Source: Antedon bifida (lineage: Eukaryota > Echinodermata > Crinoidea > Comatulida > Antedonidae). From it: a stretch of 64,000 nt of DNA. The translations under genes were made by a program, and so were the position numbers. The DNA lies in assembly GCA_963402885.1 (NCBI GenBank), contig OY727095.1:18729001-18793000 (forward strand), written 5' to 3'. Every line of letters starts with the position of its first letter. Position 1 is the first letter of the stretch. Positions 23,265-41,100 of the stretch are shown piece by piece. The notes below the pieces were generated by a model. That model did no database searches and had not been told where the DNA came from. It was given only the letters and a program-made list of their open reading frames with translations.

Positions 23265-26200
23265 ATTAATAAATGAAATACTGATGGAAATCAATGCTGC
23301 CTTCATATGATTGTGTCCGACTGATCTCGAACTACCACAGATGTATTTTACATACTGCCCAACACGTTTAATTTATTATTTGTTTGTTTGTAATATTTAT
23401 TGCTATCCATAATATACAGAATACAATACATTATAATTTGAATTAACAAAATCATACAGAAACTAAATAATTATACATTATGGTATAGCAGAGGATAACC
23501 CTTTATGAATGTCTGAGTTGTATTGTGCTGGTCGAATAAGGAAACGATGTTACAAATTCATGTAATAATAATATCGAAAGCTTCAGCATAACAAAACGTA
23601 TGTGTTGATAATGTACTTCCTTTAAAAACACTCTATAATTAGGCCTACAGTTATAAATTAAATTATTATTAACAAATCAAACATCGAATCATCCGCTTAA
23701 AAACATAACACACAATATTTCCAATTATTTCCAGATTTGGAGCGGTCCCAAAACTGAAAAAAAGAAACAAAACAAAAGCGGTCATGCGAAATATCTCGCT
23801 TTGTTCTTCTTGAAGTCAATAAAGCAAACGAGAATTGAAATTCAATAATTCAATGAATACATTATATTCCATAAATTACATACAGTACTTAAAACATAAA
23901 TCATTAAAAATAATACTAATTTAAGGGGAGGTTGAGAGATTTCGAATATTTAATATCCCCAGATAATTATAAAAGTCCATATGAAATATTTACTAGGGTG
24001 ATTTGTAGTAAAATAATTAAATACAACCTTTCATAAAGCGTGTATACATTTGGGAGAATATTTCGTCTGACGGTAAACGATAAACATGACATTAATAATA
24101 GGCCAACACTATTTGCAGACTATAACAGATTCACAAAGAATACAAATACTAGTGTGTGACCTTGTTCTAAAACAACTCAAACAAATTAGTTAACTGTTTT
24201 GCTTTCGTAATACTGTACAGTATATTTTAAATACAGTTTAGAGGTTATTGCAGTATGACGTCTTGGATGTGGTTTTTTCAATCGTTTAATAAATCATCCT
24301 AGGCTCCTAGTTTGTTCAGAGGCGTGTGAGTTGGGTGGGTGGGGCGGGGGACACTGGCTCTCTGTTTGCTGGAGAATTGGTATACTGTACTAATTTAATT
24401 ATGTTCATATACGTAGTCATTTAAAACGTCCAAGATTGAAGGAAATAAGCTAGACTTCTGTAACTCTTTCTAAGCATGCAGGTAAACCTCCATGTTAAAC
24501 ATGCAATTACCGTACAGTACGGATACGGTACAGTATAACATCTAGCCTATTCACTCCGCGGCTTATAGGCTAATAAAAAAAAACTAAACGAGGATTTAGA
24601 AAAATTACTTCTGAATCTACTTGGTTTAAATTTATATATTGTAGGTCAATCAAATTAAGTGAAATTCGTGGGGATTTTGCGGTTCACACGCTGTCGTTTT
24701 CATAGTGACGTCACCTGCAGTAACACTCATTCTTTGTACTCAACGAAAATACCATGTTATTAGTATATAATGTTTAAAGATGAGCTTATTTGCTTACATG
24801 TTTCACAAGCCCGTAGCCATGATGGGTAGTGTTCGAATTTGTCCAAAAACAAACAAACAGCCCCCACCCCAGCCCCCCCCCCCCCCAATGTCCAGCCCCC
24901 CTCCCCCTTCCATGATGATGTATTTTTAACAAGCCTTATATTATTACCTTTATGACGATTTCCCCCTTTATGTTAGTGGGAAAAGGACCTCTCTGTAAAC
25001 ATCATGATGTAGATATACGGGTTTATGTAAACATTCAAATCTACAGGCAGCTATAATGGGCGTTTATGTGCAGCGTATCAATGTATCATGTTGTTCCAGA
25101 AGCAAGTGATAATATAAACAGATGCATGCAAAGAGATTGATGTACTAGACATCGATGTCATTTATATATTGCCACACACCTGTCATCTTTAGTTAATATT
25201 CATGAAATGTTCATATCATGTTATGTTCATGTTTATTGTAAGTTATGCATATATCCATTTGCAGTGGTATACATTACATTTACAGACATATCTTACATCA
25301 TTCATGGGCCTATAGATTAGAATGTAATTTATAGGTCCATGCTTGCATTAATGTTAATGTATTGTTAGTTATATATATATATATATATATATAGTTAAAT
25401 ATACATAATAATACACCACACATATTCATATGCATCATAATATGTTAATGTAGGCCTATACATTTTCTAATATGTTATGCATATGTTAAGTTAATTTGTT
25501 TTATCATATCATATTATCATCAGTGTGTTAATAGGTTTACCTATCAGTAACCGTATCTACAGGCCAAACATGGGAATGGGAATACGAAACGTGTTTCATT
25601 TTTAATCGTCACATTATTTGACAGGTTGGTCATCGTGGTAGAATTTAAAACAATTCAATCAATAAATGCCAGAAGGTGCCAAGCATGTGGTCTCCCTCTC
25701 AGCTACAAAACGATTATGTATAAATGGGGACGTAGACGACAATGACATTGACGTTTTATGTAAAGCAATTACGTACTTGTCCCAGTTGGGGGGAAAAGCC
25801 GGGGGAAAAAAATTAAAATAGAGACATGTGTATTACTTAAGCACGTTTTCCATTCATTTCTTTTACAATTGAAGAATGTGAATCCATTAATTGTGAACCT
25901 CTTGAACTATATAGTAAGGTCAAACTTTGAAACGTTATTTATAATTTATGTGCCCAAGAATCGTCTATAATACACGTTGCAACAACGACGTTTATATTGC
26001 ATTCATTATTTCAAACAGATATAAACCATGAACACGACGACGGAAGTTTGAGATGGCTTTCATAAACACAATAGAGAAATGGTTGTATATTAAAATCCAA
26101 CAAAGAAAGCTATAAAAGATACGACACATCCATTTCTTAAGATCCCTATATTTTAGAACCACGGTGCGGTGTAAGCCCTGGTGTAAGTCACAACAATACT

Positions 26201-27204
26201 ACTACTGTACATAAAAGCTGTTAATGCAATCACGGAAGCAGTGATTTAAATCTCTATAATAAGTCCACTGACGAAAACGTTTTTAAAACTGAAATACCAA
26301 GATATGTTTAACTTACCCTTTTAATCATTTTCACGCCCATTGTAATAAAACGTATCCTTCCAAATGAAGTCGTCCATAAAGACGAAAGCAATGTTTAAGT
26401 TCGGTAATATATAGGCCTACGGTTTACATCAAACGTGTTTACATTGAGAAGGGCAACTGGAGTATGAATAAAAGCTAGCTCTGGCCTATGACTTCCGTTG
26501 CCTGCAAATTGAAGGTCATGTCGTGATGCGAGCAAGCAAAGCAGATTTGTATTCAAATATTTCCGGTTTATTTCTATACTATAGTTTGTATCACAATAAT
26601 TATTATAACTTTCAAAAATACATTGTTTGGTGAATATTTAAGAATATATCTACCGTTCAACATTTTTGTCTAGCAATCATTTAGGGGCCTAATTATTATT
26701 AATTCATTTATGATGACTAAATATTATTGAATATTCCTTTTAGTTTTGCCATTGGCTCATGCGTGTGACACGCGTGTGGTAGCATGCGGCACGTGGAGGT
26801 TAATGTATAATACAGTATGTTTATGAAACAACAGGTCAATAGTGCATTCGAAAATGTTATAATTATTTTTTTTCAGATCAATATGCCAAAATATTCTGTT
26901 AAAAAATGTTTTAAGCTAGCCCACCATTTTTAGTTTGGATTTTTGTTTTAGCTGGAGGACATACTGTTTTTTTTTAAAGTATATAATTTAAGCGCATCTT
27001 GATGCTAAGGATCTACAATACCGTAAATGATACACTTCCCTATCATAGGGGTAATTTTCCTGAACAGGGGATATTTTGTGAACCAGTTCACCGGAGTAAC
27101 CCCTTTCATCTTTAAAGTGCACACGGACAAACTGTGTAGGCCTACAATGGACCTACGGTTTATATTTCTTATCCGAGAAGACTTGTTCTACCATCGAACC
27201 ATTA
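23265..27204. other. Long gene-free region
   Basis: No credible exon found over about 4 kb. It contains a C-tract at 24870-24890 within C-rich sequence, an (AT)n microsatellite at 25371-25394, several TAGGCCTA sites and AT-rich unique DNA. Confidence 0.5.
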
Positions 27205-27285
27205 TAGCCCCATGATCGAACCCATGCCGATTGTGGCTCTTTTATAAGGTAAACGACGCCCGTGCCTTAACCGCTCGGCTTTTGA
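27205..27285 (-). repeat. tRNA-like promoter sequence (SINE head or tRNA pseudogene)
   Basis: On the minus strand, AGCCGAGCGGTTAAGGC (A-box region, Leu/Ser-like D arm) is followed about 40 bp later by GGGTTCGATC (B box). The anticodon and acceptor stems do not pair well, so it is not a functional tRNA. Confidence 0.5.
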
Positions 27286-27352
27286 CTCGTTCTCTCCCTA
27301 AAGGTCTTGAGCCTTAATTATCTTTATTTCAGGTTTTTAATTGTATTATTTT

Positions 27353-27449
27353 AGTCGCGTGCAACGCGACTCCACAGCCCCTTTTTTTCGGTCGGTTGGT
27401 CGGTCGGTCGCTAACTCAAATTTAAACACGCGACTGCAGCCATCTACTC
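27353..27449. mobile_element. Short GTCGCGT-type element
   Basis: TTAGTCGCGTGCAACGCGACTC ... GGTCGGTTGGTCGGTCGG ... ACACGCGACTGCAGCCATCTAC. The smallest family member in the window and the clearest view of both ends. Confidence 0.6.
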
Positions 27450-28924
27450 TATTTTGAAATAAATCGTATAAACTAATAGCAGAACACAACTGTCTAATTT
27501 TCCGCTCTATCAAAATGGTGTTTTCAAAATACTTCTTTGGCGAGACTGTGCTTTTTTATTCCTCCTTCATTCATATTCCCTTCAGAATTAGTTCGGATGC
27601 CTTATTGTTTTAGCGGAAATTGACCAATTAACGGAAGGTACTTAAAGTTGTATCAAGAAATGCCTTCTTGACTTAAGCCCAAGCATAGGTATCGGCATTT
27701 TATATCTCTGGCCCAAGTATGATTGGTCTTTGTTATTACCTATTTTGGTTGATAACATTCTCAGACAAACTTTAACTATATATATAGATATAGATAGATA
27801 TAATAACCTCCCATCCGATATATTCGTGATATACGAGGCGTCGCATTGTACTAGGCTATAACATATACGGTGACATACGTGAATAATAATCACTTTTAAA
27901 GTGTACAGTTCAATGGGGTCAAAATGACTCATCTATAAATAAAAGCATTTAAGTACAATTAATATTACGCTATATATTTTCTACCAAATAGTCCTAAAAC
28001 GCACTCGTTTTGCTTTAGTTATCTGAAAGTTAATTACTGTATACCACTATTGACGTAAGCAAAGGAACATAATTATATAATCTAGTTGGTATAAGTTCGA
28101 TTTGCATTGCGGAGCTGGCAACATATGTCGTATTGATAAACGAATGATAAGATTTTATCTATTATCAACCAAATAGTTGACAGGTTGCCGTTCACATCCT
28201 CTAAATAAGATAAGTTTCATTCAAATTAATAATTGTAATAATGTTATCACACAAGATACATATTTGGTAGATAATATTTGTATAAGAAATTAAAGTAACA
28301 CACATATAAACCATGACTTGATAATTATATAAATAATCAGAGCAAAGCAGGTATATTATCAGTCTGCTGTATTCTTTGACGAAGGTAGGTTTAAATTCAA
28401 TTATTAATTGTAATTTAGTAGCCTAAATCTTAGTTACGATTGAAAAAGTTTCAATGTTTGTAAATGTTAGGCGTATAGGCCTACAATAGTTTTGGTAACC
28501 AGAATAACATCTCTAATTTGAGGAGGGTTAGTATAGGGTTAGGTGAAAAGTGAATTATGGCGTTTGGTTAGAAACCGAATAATTCGGTCCACAAACGGTT
28601 CAGAATTATAATGTTCATTTTCTTACCTTAATTAATCAAAAATGTTATTAAAAATGTGATTATTAGTTCTAACAACTTTACACCACTTCAGCGCCTCGTG
28701 TGCACGCATCTGATGGAAATAACATTATGGCATGTCATAATTGAACTTTATTTATATAATTAATAATATACTTGAATATAATTATTTTAATGTATTCCTT
28801 GTTTCTCTTTTATAACATGATGTTTGTATTTTGTATTACATCCTCTAAATATAAAGTTCAAACATATTTACCTGTATTCCTGCGAATGATTTCTATTAAA
28901 AGCTTTTAGATATTAACCGGCAGT
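27450..28924. other. Noncoding region upstream of the subtilase gene
   Basis: No exon recognised. This is the likely promoter side of the plus-strand protease gene; no specific element can be defended. Confidence 0.4.
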
Positions 28925-34354
<5,430 letters not shown>

Positions 34355-34440
34355 GTCTTTCATTTTTCGAAAAGATGTTCCTCATATTGGAAATGACACT
34401 AAAATGACAGCTAGTTAACATTTTATGATATCAGAAAGAA

Positions 34441-34446
34441 AATAAA
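34441..34446 (+). terminator. Polyadenylation signal of the subtilase gene
   Basis: AATAAA, 86 bp past the TAG; a second AATAAA is at 34516-34521. Confidence 0.55.
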
Positions 34447-34521
34447 ATTATATTGTTAGGCATATAATCAATATTCTAGTTCCCTTTTGGGATATGTTTA
34501 AAAACATGCAAACACAATAAA

Positions 34522-35164
34522 ATGTTAGTTGTCATTTTATCCACTCTCTATTCTACAACAGTGATTTAGTGTAAATCGTTGGTATTTTAATGCTCGCGAA
34601 TCTATATAGGCTAACTAATTATGTTGCGTTTGTACGCGCGCGTCATTATTATGTTATCGTTCCAAGATTACATAATACGGTGAATTTTATAATTATATAT
34701 AATAGCAAAATGATGCTAATATTAAACGAGTTCAAGATCGATCAATAAAAATAACAATTAAGTAATCCGTTAAAATGAACAGATTATCAATGTAAAAAAA
34801 CAACATAATTTAATATGAACGAGGAGTAGATCAATTTAAAAAAAAAACAGTTTTTGGAGGTGATGAGGATGATGTGATAGCTGTAACGATTTTGATGTGA
34901 AGGTGATGAAGGTCATGAAACAGCGATGGTGATGAAGGTCATGAAACAGCGATCAGAAGAAAATGACGCCAAAATGTTCAGATTTGAAGAAGGTTTTATA
35001 TGGTAATGATATCAATGGTATTGGAGTGTATGCTGGTTTTGATCAGTAGAAAAAAGAGTAGGTAAAAGAGAAGACTTTAATGTCGACAACTCTTTAGGCC
35101 TACATTGACATTGGCTAAAGTGCCGAATTACTCTATTATAAATAATGAATTTGAAGAACAGACA
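34522..35164. other. Noncoding stretch
   Basis: No gene. A 24-bp unit GATGAAGGTCATGAAACAGC(GATG) occurs twice at about 34905-34953. Confidence 0.45.
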
Positions 35165-35480
35165 TTCAAGTGAGGGCGTGTGGCGCAGTGTGTTGTACGT
35201 TGAACTACTGATTGTGAGATCGTGGTTCGAATCCAACTCTTGCTGCATTGCTTGTATCCTTAGGCAAGATACTTTACTTAAGTTTGCCTCTCTCCACCCA
35301 GGTGTACAAATAGGTACCCGGTTAGATCAAGACACAACTTTGCGCTGATTACTAGCTGCATTATGGGTGTATGTTTCCATACGTGTTTGATTCCAAAAAA
35401 ATGACTGGGGTAGGCCTAATAATGTTCAGCGCTTAGAGGTTTCACAATTATATTAGGCGCTATATAAATCCAGGATATTA
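35165..35480 (+). mobile_element. tRNA-derived SINE
   Basis: The head has an A-box-like GTGTGGCGCAGTGTG and a B box, GGTTCGAATCC (35224-35234). The body follows, with CCTTAGGCAAGATACTTTAC, CTCTCCACCCAGGTGTAC, GTACCCGG and a tail ending in GGCGCTATATAAATCC. A second copy lies inverted at 60690-60885. Confidence 0.85.
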
Positions 35481-38038
35481 TATTAAGTGAAATACTATGG
35501 TATTCTATTAAGCTGGTCAATCATTAAGGCATTCATTCGATTATTCAGAGAGAAATACACCAACTGACCAACTGGGAGTTAATATGAGCCGAGATTTATA
35601 TTTCATGAAGCACTGTAGATTATTATTAATGACTGCTTATGAAATAAGACTGTTATTTGAGTATAATTCAAATGGTATAATGAAGACTTTTATTGCAGAT
35701 ACTTTAGCACCGCAACACATTATCGAAAGTGAATTTATACGGTATGTCACTTGGGAATTACATTATTTAAAATATTGATTTCAATTAAATTTACGCCTAG
35801 TTGGCTCCCGGGCAAACGCAATAATGTCGCTCAAATAATAGTGATTCCAATGTTTTGCCGTTGCCAAGTTGGTTGAGATTGAATTCTACAGTATGACAGA
35901 ACGACAAATATGAAAAAAAAATCGAACAGAACGTCAATATATCCTATATCTCACAAGGAACTGCCGTACGTTAGGCTATATATACTTTATGTTGATACCA
36001 ATTCGTTCCTATTCCAATCATGGAGGTTTAAGTTCGACCGGTTTCGGATCTCAATTAATGACCTCCGTCCTTCTACAGTAGACCGAAATTAGTGAAAATT
36101 ATTATTTTGGCACATTATGGCGTTTCATACGTATAATACATGAGCTCACATTGTAGTTTTCAGACAAAAATCGGATCGCCGAGTGTTGGACTAACATAAA
36201 CAAAAAGACTTAAAGCAAGTCTAGCTAATACCGTACATAATACAGCAATTACTGAACGCCTGGTTTTTACTATATTGTTCACAGACTAATAAACGGATAA
36301 GAAAGTAATATGAACATATATTTTGAAAGTGGTGACCCGCACTTTTTTAAAGGACTTCTTACGTACTCCATGCGTACATCCTGCAATGTTGAAGGTTGCA
36401 TTACTTACGGTAGGCCCTGCCTTTTATACGTATACGTATTATTTCCGTAAGTGGGTCTATTTTTTGTTTTTTTACAATAGCTAAGGTCAAGTGTTACTTA
36501 AAAAACCCATTTATTTATTAAAATGATATCATATGTATTTAATTGTTCATTATTCGTGATATTCGTTATGACGCAAGAGAAGACGGAGATTAAGTACAGT
36601 ACGGTTAATCCCGTTATTCATTTAGTGTTCATTTATCAAAGTCGATATTGAATCCCAATATAATATTGTGCAACGTGGAATAAGGTACGTAATACTACTG
36701 TGATCTATGGAGGATTGAAGGGCATTGGAGACGTTTCACAAACCTGAAATCTGTCAAAAAAACTTAGTTTTCAACATGAAGTAATATATATATTATTCCA
36801 TGGTATGATTGAATAAGTAATTATCATAAATAACATTTTTTTAAATAAGTATTTTTCACTTAATAATAAAATATGAATACAATTGTTTGTTTTTCCATGT
36901 CAAGCAAAACAACAACATTGATTACAACCCGCATTTTAAAGAATGACGTAATCTAGAATTCGAGAAATACACATTTTTTTACTGTTTTACACAACAATAA
37001 ATTATTATCATGTATATTAAATATGATTGACATTTGTATCCGTATACTCCAAATATAGTTTCAATTTGCATATTGTTTTACGTTTCAATCCAGCAACCAA
37101 TCTCCCTATTCTGACTCATAAGCTATACAGTACTAGGAAATTGCTCATGGCCAAAGTAGTATTAACTACATGTAAAACTACAATAAAAAAAATTCTTATT
37201 TCAAGACCTTTGGTTCTAGTCTAACCAGGATTTATTTACCAATGGCGCAAGAGATAGTCATTCCCATAAGCTTCGCCTTAGAATGCAACGCAAGGACAAA
37301 AGCGCAACGCTGCAAGTAAGGACCAATCACAAGCGACAGTTCGAATCCATCGCGTTGTGATTGGTCGTTTAATCGTCTTTACGTTCCGTCCCAGTGGGAA
37401 GCTTTAAGGCGCAGTCTGATCTCGATAATGGCTCCTCACTGATACAAACCTACAGGCCAAAATCTTCATCTAAATATGAAGTTTAATTATTAGGTTTTGC
37501 TTTTGATAAATGCATACAATTAACAGCATGGCATTATAAATTCACAATAGCAATATTATTCATATTTTATGCAATTAATTAGTTTTCTGTGTTAAGTTAA
37601 TGTTGAATAACAGAACACCTGAGAAGCTTAATAAGTACGATATCGATATATACATAATACTAATAAATAACAGTTACAAAAGACCCATTTTTCATTGTAG
37701 GCATCTCATGCATTTTGAATGTATTCGGTTTCCTTATCCTTAGGCCTACAACGTTTGTGATAATTTAACGATCCATAAACAACCCATTCAGGTAATTTCA
37801 TCATTTATCAATTTTCTGGCATTGCATGCACGTTCTTTTGCATACATATTGAAAAGAAACATCATATGCGATGAATAGAATATTCAGTTCAGATGTCAGG
37901 CCTACAGCTTTGTTCCCACTAGGACACGCCGCAAGTATGTTGATCTTCTAAATTATTGCTTGCGATTGGTCGACTAACCTGCGTGCACATGCTATTGAGT
38001 AACGTTTATGTGGGGAACTTAGCTTACAGCACAGTTAC
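35481..38038. other. Gene-free region between subtilase and receptor genes
   Basis: No credible exon. At 37275-37411 and 37910-37985 there are copies of a dispersed repeat with TTCCCACTAGGAC(G/A)C...TTGACCAATCACAAGCG and an inverted CCCAGTGGGAAGCTTTAAG end. The same family occurs near 20470-20590. Confidence 0.45.
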
Positions 38039-38044
38039 TTTATT
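38039..38044 (-). terminator. Polyadenylation signal of the class C GPCR gene
   Basis: AATAAA on the minus strand, 93 bp past the stop at 38138. Confidence 0.5.
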
Positions 38045-38137
38045 TAATTCCAGGCTATCGCCACTTCTTACTCCTTGGTTTCTCGAATCAATATTATCTG
38101 ATTCATCAGTATATCTTTCCAATTGAACATTTGAAGT

Positions 38138-41100
38138 TTATAGATGTGTACTAAATTCGTTATGCGATGAATTACAATCCTGAACTCCAGATTCACGAGA
38201 GAGTGTTTCATTTGATGTAGCAAAGTTGCGATGGCCGCTTTTTACCACTACCGCTTTTGGTGAAGGGGGTTCGCTATTTTGCCTACTTTGAGCTACGATT
38301 AACAGATAACATTTTGGTAAGAACATCATCATTAAAATAAGAGTGTATAAAATGAGTATGAACATTATAGCAATTATAGGTTGCAATTTCCCAACAGTAA
38401 ACAAGTGAGTGGTGATGGATACCAAAAAGATTATTATCCAAAACGTCATGACGACGGATATAAAGCGGGCTTCGTGGTAATTATGCGGCATTTTACGCGC
38501 GCGAAATGCGAACACGAAACAGACTACAATCAGAATTAAGTTGAACAAGTCATTCCACATAAATGTTATTAGGGTTGTGTCACACTGGACTATTGTTGTC
38601 TTCGTTGATGACGTAACATCTTTCACCACTTTTACAGGTGATGCAAAAAAGGCCAGAACAACTATCAAAATCTGAAAGCCGGTGATCATAGAAACTATAA
38701 GCAGACGATACCTTTTCAGTCTAATTTTCAAGTTTGTCATAGTTTTGCCTTTCTTCCCGCGATTAAATATTTGTATGACCATATAAATCTTTATTAGAAA
38801 CACGGACAATAAAAGACTGTCAAGAACACTGGAAATAGAAATACGTAGCTGACATAAGGTATCCGTTGGCGACATAATAAACAAAATTGGAGAAAGAAAA
38901 CCGAAAACGATTCCGACGTGTAGAATCATACTCAGATCTCGTGATGAAGATTTCACAATTTCCGATTCTCGTTTCACGTAAAATATAGCTATAGTGATGA
39001 ATGTAAGAATACAGCCGACACCAGACCAGACGAGGAAACCAATGGCACCAGGATCGCTCCAGTCTAAAACATCCAATTCCTTCAACAAACATTCAGTGTT
39101 TTCATCATTTGAATAATATCCCTCCGCACATTTGTCACATTCGGATTGATCTGAGAAGACAAAACGTTTATTTTAAATTTTGGAAATAATTGTTTCACTT
39201 TATCATTATACATCTTTTCTCACATAATGTATCATTTTTTTAGTGAATAAGTATGTTCCACAACTTCAAGTTCACTTATTATCATCATATAGGCCTATAT
39301 ATTACATAATCTATAGCTTTTCCACTTGCAAAATCAAATGAATACAAATACTTTGATCTGATTCGCTGACTCCACAAAGGTCAGTGAAATTTGCAAAGAA
39401 AGTGCATGACCTAACTTCTACAAACTAGTTTTGTGCAGTTTGCCGAAGTTTGATACTTTACCAAACAAATGTGTGTATTGCCAAACTAGGAGTATGTTCA
39501 AGCTTTCAAATTAAGGGTAAGACAGAGTTTTAATATCATTGTTTTTGCTGCAGGCCTACCTATCCATTTTGGTTAATTATTCATTTATGTTCAGTTTGTA
39601 TCAATTGATTGATTTGTTGATTGAAGTTTTCAAGCACAAAATAACTCTCAATTCCTTTATACAATGTGTGTTCAGTTCTAGTACAGCACATTACAGAATA
39701 CATTACAGGCTAAAAACATTAGTGGTTATACCAGGGAATACTCTTCCCCTGGTTATACTTGTGTTAAACAAGAAAAAATATATCTTACAAAAAAACGCCG
39801 CTTGACTTTTTAACAGTTTTAATTATTGTTCTTTCTTCATTCAAATGTGCTTTTTTAACATTGATTTTCTATTTAATAATTTGAAAAATAACGATTTATT
39901 ATCACTTATTTTTGTTTAACAATCAGTAGACCTAGTAAACATTTTGTGTAACGTAAAAGATAGTCTGAAATGCTCTATTTAAATATAAAGCAAGGTATGA
40001 ATACATAATTGTTTGATGTTGCGCATTTCCTTCTGTAGTTGATTTAGCTTATCAATCAATTAATTAAATCCGCAATCAAACAATCAACTTTTATTTCATA
40101 ACAATGTCCATGACCCACTGATGTATATAACAAAACTATAATCCTAAACTAAACTAATAGTACTGTGAATATTCCGGGATAGGGACCAACATAGCCCATT
40201 ATTCCTGTAAACAAAATGTCTAAGGAAGGAGGAACCTTCGTCGTTCAGGCGCCGACAAACGTAGGCCTACTTACTAATCAAACAAGTTTTCATCTATACA
40301 CACCAGGGATTCACTATTCCCCACGCACCATTCGCCAAAACTATTTACCATAGAGGAAGGATTTGACCATTATTTGATGATAAATTCCTACGTTGGCAGC
40401 CAAAGTGAAAACATTGTTTATTGAACTACTACTACTGTCTGCATATTTCATAGACTTTCATCTCCATGTGCTTTGGGGTTTGAACATGCCCAGTCCGAGT
40501 TTCCAAATACCCATTTCTCCAGCCGTAGTACTAGGCCTATAAGCTTCCGCGTGATACAGTTTCCAAATGCTTCCGTCCTCTTGAATATAACTGCCTAAAG
40601 GTGCGGTGCGAAAAATACTGATGGAGTTTGAAACCCTATAGATGTTACCTTACCTTCATTAGTTGATATTGTATTTGAGGAACAAGGAACGCAGTCGAAG
40701 CAGCATATTGGCTGTTTTGTGTCATGAAGCTTCCTGGTTCCAGGCTTGCATGGTAGGCTACAGACGGAGGTTGGAACCTGTAACATGTATACAATAAAAT
40801 TACCATTTCATTTAGAAAGTTTAATTAGGCAACGTTTAATCATTATACAAGCACAATGTTGAGTTATCTCATCAAACCATATGCATATATAGAACATGCG
40901 CAACTTAAAACCATAATTAAATTGTTGCTAATTGCAACTAAGATTTACAAATTGATTGTTTGATCTTTGTATAATTATTGATTACTGGATCTTTGTTAAA
41001 TTAGTTTTTTGATTATAATTTGTATGCAAATATTTAATTAATTTAATTCATACAAACAAAACTCATTAGTAGTTGGTAATACAAAGTTATAGTGATTGAA

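Noticed and set aside
27205-27285. Functional tRNA gene
   Set aside because: A and B boxes are present, but the anticodon and acceptor stems do not pair convincingly.
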